Position numbers and translations under genes: made by a program. This document shows positions 1-5,543 of a stretch of 5,543 bases of DNA, in pieces. The stretch's first letter is position 1. The number at the start of each line of letters is the position of its first letter. Below the pieces are notes generated by a model. That model was not told where the DNA came from, searched no databases, and saw only the letters and a list, made by a program, of their open reading frames with translations. This stretch comes from Anaerolineae bacterium (lineage in GTDB: Bacteria; Chloroflexota; Anaerolineae; Aggregatilineales; Aggregatilineaceae), in assembly GCA_018056405.1 (NCBI GenBank), contig JAGPFT010000225.1, positions 1 to 5,543 on the forward strand, given 5' to 3'.

Positions 1-2654
1 TTCTGTTCGTGCGCGACGCGGCGACGGGCGACTATCGCCCGCGCCCTGACCCGGCGACGGGCCAGCGCCTCACCGATGTGGTCTTCGGCGCGGAGAGCGG
101 GCTGGTGCGCTACCTGCGCGCGCAGCCTGGCCTGCTGTACCTGGAAGAAGGACGCCCGTTGCCGCTGGAAGTGGTGAGCAGCCGGGCGAGCCTGGCTGTG
201 CTGGGCGCGCCGGTCATCGTGGGCCTGGGCGGGCAGAAAGGGCTGAATGCCATTCTCGCCATCGGCCCGCGCAGGGGCGGCGCGCCCTACAGCTACGAAG
301 ACCTGCGCTTCATCGAGAGTCTGAGCGACCAGGTGGCCCTGGCCGTCGAGCGGGCGCAGGCCGTGGACGACCTGGAACGGCGCGTCCGCGTGCAGGATGT
401 GCTCAGCCAGGTCAGCCGCGCCCTGAACTTTGCCATTGATCTCGACACGCTGCTCGAACTGATCTACGCCCAGACGCGGCGTGTGATTGACGCGCCGGTG
501 TTCGCCATCGCCCTGCGCGACGCGGGCACCCACACGCTGCATTACGTGTTCTACAACGAGGGCGAGGATCGCGTGGCCGCTCTGGAAGGGCTGCGCTGGC
601 CCCTGGGCGCTGACCTGGTTAGCGAGGTGGCGCGGACGCAGCAGCCGCTACGCACCGACGACTACGCGCGCGAGTCCTTGCGCCGCGCCGCCAACACTCC
701 GCCGGACAATCCCCGGCTCAAGGCGTGGCTGGGCGTCCCGCTGCTGGCGGATACGGGCGGCGGCGTGCTTGGCGTGATGATCACGGCGCTGACCGAGGCG
801 GGCGTCACCTTCAGCGACGAGCAGCAAGACCTCTTTGTGGACATTGCGAACCTGGCGGCGAGCGCCATTGACAAGCTCCAGCTTTTCGACAAGATGCAGC
901 AGCGCGCCCGCCAACTTGCTGCCATCAACGAGATCGCCAACCAACTTGCCTCGGAGATGGGCAACGTAGACCGGCTGCTGAGCCTGATCACCGAGAACGC
1001 CGTGCAAATCCTGGAGTCCGAGGCCGGGACTCTGTTGCTGGTGGACGAGAACGCGGGCAACCTGGAGGTGCGCGTCGTCGTCGGCGGCGACCAAGCCCTG
1101 GTGAGCACGCGCCTGCCGCTGAGCGAGGGGCTGGCCGGCGAGACGGTGCAGCGCGGCGCGCCGATCATCGCCAACGCGCCCCCGCCCGACGCCGGGGCAG
1201 GTGGCGCGCCCGGCGCGATTCTATCTGTGCCCCTGCTGGCCAGCGGGCGGGCCATCGGTGTGCTGCAGGTGCGCGACAAACGCGGCGGCGCGGTTTTCGG
1301 CCCCGAAGACGCCGACATGCTCTCGACTTTTGCCGGGCAGGCCGCCGTCGCCATCGAGAACGCGCGCCTGTTCGACATGACCGACCAGCAGCTTGCGCTG
1401 CGCGTGCAAGAGCTAGACACGATGCAGCGCATTGACTACGAGCTAAACCGCACGCTCGACCTGCGGCGCGTGGTGGACATCATGATGGACTGGGCGCTGC
1501 GCAAGAGCGGGGCGGCGGCCTGCGCCTTCTTCATGCGCGACCGCGTGCAGAGCACGCTGCGCATGGTGATGTCCTACGGGTACCCGTCCGCCTCGCCGTT
1601 CGCGCCCAGCCCGGAAGCGCGCACCTTCCGCGACGACGAGGGCGTGCTGGGCCGCGTCGTGCGCACGGCCCGGCCCTCGCTCATCTCCGATCTGGCGCTC
1701 GACCCCGACTACAGCGAGACGCTGCCCGGCTGCGTGGCCCAGCTTACTGTGCCGCTGATCAGCGCCGGGCAGGTGATCGGCGCGATGCTGCTGGAAAGCG
1801 ACCAGGACGGCGCGCTGGACTTGCTCGACCTGGATTTCGTCGCGCGCCTGGCTGAGCACGCCACGCCGGCCATCGTCAACTCGCAGTTGTTCCAGGAATT
1901 GCAGCGGGCCAACGTTGCCAAGAGCGAGCTCGTCTCGTTTGTGGCTCACGAACTGCGCAACCCCATGACCAGCCTGCGCGGGTACACCGACCTGCTGCTC
2001 AAGGGCGTGGTCGGGCCGGTGAATCCTCAGCAGTCCGATTTCCTGCACACGATCTTCCACAATGTCATGCGCATGGAGACGCTGGTCAGCGACCTGAACG
2101 ACCTGACCAAACAGCAAACCAACAACCTGCGCCTGGACATCGCTCCGGTCAGCTTCGCCGAGGTGGTGACGGAGACGCTGCGCGCCCAACAGCGGATGCT
2201 CGACGACAAGGAGCAGACGGTGACGGTGGACGTGCCGGAGCGCCTGCCGGCAGCGCTCGGCGACCGCACGCGCCTGGTGCAGATCATGACCAACTTTGTG
2301 TCCAACGCGAACAAGTACACGCCCGAAGGCGGCGCGCTGAGCATCCGGGCGCGGGCGGTGCGCAACATGTGGGACCCGCAGGGCGCGCCGGAGGTGATTC
2401 ATTGCAGCGTGCAGGACACCGGCATTGGCATGAGCGAAGACGACCTGCGCCGGCTTTTCACGCCGTACTTCCGCAGCGACAACCCCGCCGTGCGCGAGCA
2501 GCCGGGCACCGGCCTGGGCCTGACCATCACGCGCGGGCTGATCGAGCAGCACGGCGGCAAGGTCTGGGTGGAGAGCACGCCCGGCGAAGGGACGACCTTC
2601 CACTTCACGATTCCGGTGGCGGTGGAGGGGGTGACCGAGGACACGCGGCGCTAG
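1..2654 (+). CDS. Multi-GAF sensor histidine kinase, 5' end outside window
   Basis: Cytoplasmic two-component sensor kinase that would autophosphorylate a histidine and pass the phosphate to a response regulator not seen here. The frame is already open at the left edge (codons start at 3), reading Leu-Phe before the GTG at 9. That stretch aligns with the beta strand found in the later GAF domains, so GTG 9 is an internal Val and the gene starts upstream. Residues counted from codon 9: end of GAF1 about 1-115, GAF2 about 136-288, GAF3 about 316-455, GAF4 about 486-628, joined by charged signalling helices. HisKA about 638-705 carries phospho-acceptor His647 in FVAHELRNPM, with Asn651 at the usual phosphatase position. 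HATPase_c about 750-872 has an N box (Asn762, Asn766), G1 box DTGIGM (Asp803), F box LFTPYF (Phe817) and G2 box GTGLGL (833-838). All catalytic boxes are intact, so it should be active. The visible part has no membrane segment or receiver domain. The GAF ligands cannot be read from sequence. Family call is firm; the signal is unknown. Confidence 0.96.
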   Translation, partial: LFVRDAATGDYRPRPDPATGQRLTDVVFGAESGLVRYLRAQPGLLYLEEGRPLPLEVVSSRASLAVLGAPVIVGLGGQKGLNAILAIGPRRGGAPYSYEDLRFIESLSDQVALAVERAQAVDDLERRVRVQDVLSQVSRALNFAIDLDTLLELIYAQTRRVIDAPVFAIALRDAGTHTLHYVFYNEGEDRVAALEGLRWPLGADLVSEVARTQQPLRTDDYARESLRRAANTPPDNPRLKAWLGVPLLADTGGGVLGVMITALTEAGVTFSDEQQDLFVDIANLAASAIDKLQLFDKMQQRARQLAAINEIANQLASEMGNVDRLLSLITENAVQILESEAGTLLLVDENAGNLEVRVVVGGDQALVSTRLPLSEGLAGETVQRGAPIIANAPPPDAGAGGAPGAILSVPLLASGRAIGVLQVRDKRGGAVFGPEDADMLSTFAGQAAVAIENARLFDMTDQQLALRVQELDTMQRIDYELNRTLDLRRVVDIMMDWALRKSGAAACAFFMRDRVQSTLRMVMSYGYPSASPFAPSPEARTFRDDEGVLGRVVRTARPSLISDLALDPDYSETLPGCVAQLTVPLISAGQVIGAMLLESDQDGALDLLDLDFVARLAEHATPAIVNSQLFQELQRANVAKSELVSFVAHELRNPMTSLRGYTDLLLKGVVGPVNPQQSDFLHTIFHNVMRMETLVSDLNDLTKQQTNNLRLDIAPVSFAEVVTETLRAQQRMLDDKEQTVTVDVPERLPAALGDRTRLVQIMTNFVSNANKYTPEGGALSIRARAVRNMWDPQGAPEVIHCSVQDTGIGMSEDDLRRLFTPYFRSDNPAVREQPGTGLGLTITRGLIEQHGGKVWVESTPGEGTTFHFTIPVAVEGVTEDTRR
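2651..2654. other. Shared palindromic stop CTAG of two convergent genes
   Basis: The four bases CTAG read the same on both strands. TAG at 2652-2654 stops the + strand kinase, and TAG read from 2653 to 2651 stops the - strand propeller gene. The two coding regions therefore overlap by four bases and leave no intergenic space for a terminator. This is read directly from the sequence. Any effect on transcription is inference. Confidence 0.93.
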
Positions 2655-4243
2655 GGCGCGGGCAGGGCCACCGCCGTCAGCCGGTCGGCCTCCAGGTCGA
2701 GGACGTAGGCTGAGCCGTCGGCCATCTCGATCAGCGCGGCGTCGCCCATGCCGAAGGGCTGCACGCGGCGCGGGGCGATCCCCGTCGAGGCCAGCTCGCT
2801 GTGCAGGCGCTCCCAGCGGCCCGTGCGCGCATCCTGCAGCACGAAGTCCCCGCGAATGGTCGTCCACAGCAGCGCCGACTCCCCGCGCACCAGGTGCACC
2901 GCCAGACGGTTCGGCCCCGGCATGAGGTCCGGCACGGGGAGGGGCGGGGTGAGGGCGCGGTCGCTGAGGGTGAGCAGCATCACCTCGCCGAAGCCCCGGT
3001 TGGCGACCAGGACGCGCGTGCTGCTGCTGTTCCAGGGCAGGCCCAGGTCATGCCGCTCCGCTGAGACGTACTCCGCGCCGCCGGGCAGCCACACTTCCTG
3101 GCGAGCCGTCCCATCGGGGCGGGCGGTGAAGAGGTGCGCCTGCGTCTGCCCGGCCTCCCCCGTCAGCAACCGAAAGAAGGCGATCCCCTCGCCGCCGTTC
3201 GTCCAGCCCAGGTGCCGCCCTTCACCGGGCAGGTAAAGCTGGCCCGTCTCCAGGTTGGCGATGTACAGGTGGAAGCGGTAGCACGGCCCGCCGGGGCAGG
3301 CGTCGCGGTAGGCGGCGACGAAGGCGATGTAGCGCTCGTGCGGCGACCAGATGACCTCGTCCAGCGTCACGTTCCAGGCGTCCGGCCCAGAGGGCGTGTA
3401 GGCGTCTTCGGAGGCGGGCACGGAGCCGTGCTGTGGGAAGGGAAAGAGGGCCGTCTCCGCGCCGGTCGCGTCGAGCACGCTGACCGTGCTCATGCCGATG
3501 CGCTGCGGGATCACCGTGTCGCAACGTGGGACGAGCAGATGATGGTGGCGCACCAGCACCAGCCGCTCGCCAGATGGCGCGGGGTAGAAGTCGTATTCGA
3601 GCGCGGGCAGGGGCAGGGCGAGCGCTTCGTCGAGCGTCGCGATCCCTTCCAGCGGCGTGCCGGCCAGCCGTCCGGGGCACTGCGCGCGCGCGGTGTCGAG
3701 CGCCTGGCCGAGCGCATCAATCTCCACCTGTTGCCAGAGTTCACGCGGCGTGGCAGGCTGCGGCGCGATGGGGATCATGCCGCGCAGCGCGGCGCTCCCG
3801 TCGCGCGCCACTGTGAAGATGTCCAGCGCGGCTCCGCCATCGCGCGGGCGGAAGACGGGCAGAGTGTCCGTGTGCGGTGCCATGAAGTAGTTGCTCGCGT
3901 CACCTTCGGCGGCCCAGCCGGTCGTTCCGCTGGCCAGGCGCACCTGCCACCACACGTAGCCCAGGTTGCAGCGCGGCCCGTCCAGCACGCTGACGACCGT
4001 CCCGAAGGGCAGCAGCGCCAGTTCTGCCGCGCCAGCCGCGCCGCTGAGGGGTTGGTTCTTCAGGCTGAGGCCGTAGGGCGAAATGACGCGGGCCGTCGCG
4101 CCGGTTTGCAGGCGCGGCGCGATCAGGGCATCGCAAGGGCCTTGCGCGCGGGCGGGGGGCGCAGCCAGCGGCGAGGGGATCAGGGCGAGCAGGAGCGCGG
4201 CAACCAGGGCAGCGGACGCCCGTTGGAGCGTGAGACAGCGCAT
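2651..4243 (-). CDS. Secreted SH3b-domain / TolB-WD40-like beta-propeller protein
   Basis: Predicted exported protein of 530 residues, specific function not recognised. The start is the ATG at 4243-4241. It begins a signal peptide (MRC..., hydrophobic stretch about residues 11-28, likely cleavage after ARA at 31-33), and GGAGGT sits 7 bases upstream. There is no lipobox Cys, so it is probably not a lipoprotein. Residues about 48-122 form an SH3b-like domain (Gly-Thr-Val-Val-Ser-Val-Leu near 81-87, Tyr-Val-Trp-Trp-Gln-Val at 96-101, Gly-Trp at 109-110). Residues about 125-215 match nothing I recognise. From about 215 to the end, short repeats such as VIWSPHERYIAF (298-309), LGWTNGGEGIAFFR (345-358) and DAALIEMADGSAYVLDL (501-517) look like propeller blades of the TolB/PD40 type. 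Six Cys in the mature chain (37, 92, 189, 241, 316, 321) would allow three disulfides outside the cell. SH3b domains often bind peptidoglycan or other ligands, so envelope binding is possible but unproven. The gene has its own promoter and converges on the kinase. Confidence 0.88.
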   Translation of the reverse strand: MRCLTLQRASAALVAALLLALIPSPLAAPPARAQGPCDALIAPRLQTGATARVISPYGLSLKNQPLSGAAGAAELALLPFGTVVSVLDGPRCNLGYVWWQVRLASGTTGWAAEGDASNYFMAPHTDTLPVFRPRDGGAALDIFTVARDGSAALRGMIPIAPQPATPRELWQQVEIDALGQALDTARAQCPGRLAGTPLEGIATLDEALALPLPALEYDFYPAPSGERLVLVRHHHLLVPRCDTVIPQRIGMSTVSVLDATGAETALFPFPQHGSVPASEDAYTPSGPDAWNVTLDEVIWSPHERYIAFVAAYRDACPGGPCYRFHLYIANLETGQLYLPGEGRHLGWTNGGEGIAFFRLLTGEAGQTQAHLFTARPDGTARQEVWLPGGAEYVSAERHDLGLPWNSSSTRVLVANRGFGEVMLLTLSDRALTPPLPVPDLMPGPNRLAVHLVRGESALLWTTIRGDFVLQDARTGRWERLHSELASTGIAPRRVQPFGMGDAALIEMADGSAYVLDLEADRLTAVALPAP

Positions 4244-4250
4244 GGTGATG

Positions 4251-4256
4251 ACCTCC
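4251..4256 (-). promoter_or_regulatory. Ribosome-binding site GGAGGT of the propeller gene
   Basis: ACCTCC on the + strand reads GGAGGT on the - strand, a near-perfect Shine-Dalgarno sequence. Seven bases separate it from the ATG at 4243. Together with the signal peptide that begins at that ATG, it decides the start against the in-frame ATG codons further upstream at 4282 and 4396. Confidence 0.87.
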
Positions 4257-4277
4257 GGCGGCAGGGAACGCGCACCG

Positions 4278-4305
4278 ATCATAGCACAAGGGTGGGCGCT
4301 GTCAG
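4278..4305 (-). promoter_or_regulatory. Sigma-70-type promoter of the propeller gene
   Basis: On the - strand a -35 box CTGACA (4305-4300, 5 of 6 to TTGACA) is followed by a 16-base spacer and a -10 box TATGAT (4283-4278, 5 of 6 to TATAAT). The -10 box is preceded by TG one base away, which makes an extended -10. Transcription would begin near 4271, giving a leader of about 28 bases that includes the GGAGGT site. The match to consensus, the spacing and the location just before the start codon agree. I see no clear operator in it. Confidence 0.7.
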
Positions 4306-4329
4306 GTACGGCAAGCGGGCGCTTGGCTG

Positions 4330-4425
4330 ACCTCACCCCCGCCCGGCCCGCTGACGCGAGCCTCGCCGCCCCCTCTCCAACATGGAGAAGGGGCAAACCG
4401 AGCGCAGCAAGGCTGGGGGTGAGGT
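4330..4425. repeat. Nested inverted repeat, possible dispersed palindromic element
   Basis: A 96-bp intergenic element has perfect 11-bp inverted ends: ACCTCACCCCC at 4330-4340 and GGGGGTGAGGT at 4415-4425. At its centre is a second palindrome, CCCCCTCTCCA (4369-4379) against TGGAGAAGGGG (4383-4393), with 10 of 11 bases pairing around a three-base loop ACA. The segments between (28 and 21 bases) pair poorly. As RNA from either strand it could fold as a long hairpin with an interrupted stem. It has no coding potential of its own and no T-run after it on either strand. From general knowledge, elements with such CCTCACCCCC/GGGGGTGAGG ends and a CCCCTCTCC core recur between genes in some bacterial genomes, Chloroflexota included. 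Only one copy is in this window, so calling it dispersed is inference. Confidence 0.68.
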
Positions 4426-4431
4426 AAACCT

Positions 4432-4452
4432 GGGCGCAGCAGAGCAGCGCCC
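4432..4452. repeat. Short imperfect inverted repeat (GGGCGC...GCGCCC)
   Basis: GGGCGCAGC (4432-4440) faces GCAGCGCCC (4444-4452) around the loop AGA. Eight of nine positions pair, with one A-A mismatch, giving a compact GC-rich hairpin. It lies 71 bases beyond the mutase stop on the - strand and 6 bases from the larger nested repeat. No T-run follows on either strand, so a standard intrinsic terminator is not supported. It could be a remnant of a second repeat family or a weak transcript-end structure. Confidence 0.5.
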
Positions 4453-4522
4453 CTACGTGCCGCGCCTGGTAGCCGTGTTCATCTGCCAGCCTACACCCAC
4501 ATGACCTTGTGCGGGCGCAGGC

Positions 4523-5543
4523 TCACAGGGTGATGCTGGGCCGGTATTCGCCGAAGACGCCGCGCAGCACCCCGCAAATCTCGCCGAGCGTGGCGTCGTT
4601 TTCGACACAGGTGATGAACAGCGGCATCAGGTTGTCTGTCCCGCGTGCTGCCGCCTCCAGGTGGGCCAGCAATTCGCGTACCCTGCTGTTGTCACGACTG
4701 GCGCGCAGGCGGGCCAGCCGCTCGCGCTGCGCCGCCTCGACCGCCGGATCAACGCGGAGAATCTCGCGGGGCGTGCGCTGGTCTCCGTCGGACGTAAACG
4801 CATTGACGCCGACGACGATCTGCTCGCCGCGCTCGACGGCCCGCTGGGTGGCATAGGCCGCCTCGTTGATCTCGTTCTGGATGTAGCCCGCCTCAATCGC
4901 CGCCTGCGCCCCGCCCAGCGCGTCAATGTGGGCAATATACTCCGCTGCACGGCGCTCGATCTCGTCGGTCAGCGTTTCGATGGCGTAGCTGCCCGCCAGC
5001 GGGTCTACCGTGTCGGCCACACCGGACTCGTGGGCGATGATCTGCTGTGTGCGCAAGGCCACCTGCACCGCCGCCTCGGTGGGCAGGGCCAGCGCCTCGT
5101 CCATGCTGTTGGTGTGCAGGCTTTGCGTGCCACCGAGCACCGCCGCCAACGCCTGCAGCGTCACACGGACGACGTTGTTCTCCGGCTGCTGCGCGGTGAG
5201 GGTGCTGCCACCGGTCTGCGTGTGGAACTTGAGTTGCCAGCTACGCGGGTCTTGCGCGCGGAAGCGCTCGCGCATGATGCGCGCCCACAGCCGCCGCGCC
5301 GCGCGGAACTTGGCGATCTCCTCCAGGAAGTTGTTGTGCGCGTTGAAGAAGAACGACAGTTGCGGGGCGAAGTCGTCCACGCCCAGCCCGGCGTCGAGCG
5401 CGGCCTGCACGTAGGCGATGCCGTTGGCCAGGGTGAAGGCGACTTCTTGCACGGCGGTGCTGCCCGCCTCGCGGATGTGATAGCCGCTGATGCTGATCGT
5501 GTTCCACTTGGGCACTTCGCGGGCGCAGTAGGCGAACAGATCG
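4523..5543 (-). CDS. Methylmalonyl-CoA mutase-family large subunit, 5' end outside window
   Basis: Catalytic subunit of an adenosylcobalamin-dependent acyl-CoA mutase. Such enzymes rearrange the carbon skeleton of CoA thioesters, as in (R)-methylmalonyl-CoA to succinyl-CoA, in the cytoplasm. The frame runs off the right edge: nine codons (DLFAYCARE) precede the GTG at 5515, which is an internal Val. The 339 visible residues are the C-terminal three fifths of a TIM-barrel subunit that is usually about 550 residues. Counting from Val 5515, the [12 protein letters not shown] motif (7-18) holds Tyr12-His13, matching the Tyr243-His244 active-site pair of the Propionibacterium enzyme. FHTQTGG (97-103), [11 protein letters not shown] (107-117), [10 protein letters not shown] (128-137), DEALALPTE (139-147) and DPLAGSY (171-177) are all strongly conserved family motifs. 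The chain ends at [10 protein letters not shown] with no B12-binding domain, so a separate small subunit should exist elsewhere. The residues that separate methylmalonyl- from isobutyryl-, ethylmalonyl- or hydroxyisobutyryl-CoA mutases lie upstream of the window, so the substrate stays open. Confidence 0.93.
   Translation of the reverse strand, partial: DLFAYCAREVPKWNTISISGYHIREAGSTAVQEVAFTLANGIAYVQAALDAGLGVDDFAPQLSFFFNAHNNFLEEIAKFRAARRLWARIMRERFRAQDPRSWQLKFHTQTGGSTLTAQQPENNVVRVTLQALAAVLGGTQSLHTNSMDEALALPTEAAVQVALRTQQIIAHESGVADTVDPLAGSYAIETLTDEIERRAAEYIAHIDALGGAQAAIEAGYIQNEINEAAYATQRAVERGEQIVVGVNAFTSDGDQRTPREILRVDPAVEAAQRERLARLRASRDNSRVRELLAHLEAAARGTDNLMPLFITCVENDATLGEICGVLRGVFGEYRPSITL

Noticed and set aside
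9..11. GTG as the start codon of the kinase.
   Set aside because: The frame is open to the left edge, and Leu-Phe before it continue the beta strand seen in the other GAF domains, so GTG encodes an internal Val.
2640..2662. GCGC-TAGG-GCGC as a bidirectional terminator at the convergent gene ends.
   Set aside because: The arms are only four bases in very GC-rich DNA and there is no T-run on either side. Such short pairings are expected by chance.
2369..2713. A + strand frame overlapping the end of the kinase in another phase.
   Set aside because: It is an out-of-frame copy of the HATPase_c region, rich in Arg and Gly, and the kinase frame itself is intact, so it does not show a frameshift.
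1443..2867. A 474-codon open frame on the - strand opposite the kinase.
   Set aside because: It lies antisense to the HisKA and HATPase_c domains, whose motifs are complete on the + strand, and crosses into the propeller gene. Its product is rich in Arg, His, Ala and Gly without motifs, as expected from a GC-rich shadow frame.
3134..4330. A 398-codon open frame on the + strand opposite the propeller gene.
   Set aside because: The - strand frame has a signal peptide, SH3b motifs, an RBS and a promoter. The + strand frame gives a low-complexity Arg/Gly/Ala product with no recognisable motif.
4330..4425. The nested palindrome as an intrinsic terminator.
   Set aside because: The stem is interrupted by long unpaired segments and no T-run follows on either strand. 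A repeat element explains the symmetrical ends better.
4466..4489. CTGGTAG...CTGCCAG as a terminator for the mutase gene.
   Set aside because: The stem is seven positions with one mismatch on the - strand and a ten-base loop, and no T-run follows, so it is too weak to call.
5513..5515. GTG as the start codon of the mutase.
   Set aside because: Nine upstream codons match the conserved family sequence before PKWN, and the catalytic Tyr-His would otherwise be only 12 residues from the N-terminus.

Overview
The window is GC-rich, densely packed bacterial chromosome with one gene cut at each edge. It holds three protein genes. A multi-GAF sensor histidine kinase lies on the + strand, cut at the left edge. 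A complete secreted SH3b/beta-propeller protein lies on the - strand. The large subunit of a B12-dependent acyl-CoA mutase lies on the - strand, cut at the right edge. I found no tRNA, rRNA, CRISPR array, transposase or phage gene. The gene set fits Chloroflexota, perhaps Anaerolineae: tandem-GAF kinases, exported SH3b plus propeller proteins, a stand-alone mutase large subunit, and a dispersed palindrome with CCTCACCCCC/GGGGGTGAGG ends. This placement is an inference from gene style, not a phylogenetic result.

Layout. Positions 1-2654 (+) encode the C-terminal 883 residues of a cytoplasmic kinase: the end of one GAF domain, three full GAF domains, then HisKA and HATPase_c with all catalytic boxes intact. 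Its TAG stop lies inside the palindrome CTAG at 2651-2654, which also supplies the TAG stop of the convergent gene, so the two coding regions meet with no gap. Positions 2651-4243 (-) encode a 530-residue exported protein: signal peptide, SH3b domain, then a TolB/WD40-like propeller. This gene has a clear GGAGGT ribosome-binding site and a good sigma-70-type promoter just upstream. Positions 4244-4522 are intergenic and hold, from the left, the RBS, the promoter, a 96-bp nested inverted repeat (4330-4425) and a second short inverted repeat (4432-4452). Positions 4523-5543 (-) encode the C-terminal 339 residues of a methylmalonyl-CoA mutase-family large subunit, including the Tyr-His active-site pair.

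The genes do not look like one operon or pathway. The kinase is transcribed towards the other two, and the propeller gene has its own promoter about 280 bp beyond the mutase stop. The mutase suggests propionyl-CoA or branched acyl-CoA metabolism. The kinase suggests intracellular sensing through GAF domains. The exported protein acts outside the membrane with no assignable ligand. I see no clear new multi-gene system here. The most interesting points are the intergenic repeats, the shared stop palindrome, the architecture of the exported protein and the unresolved substrate of the mutase.
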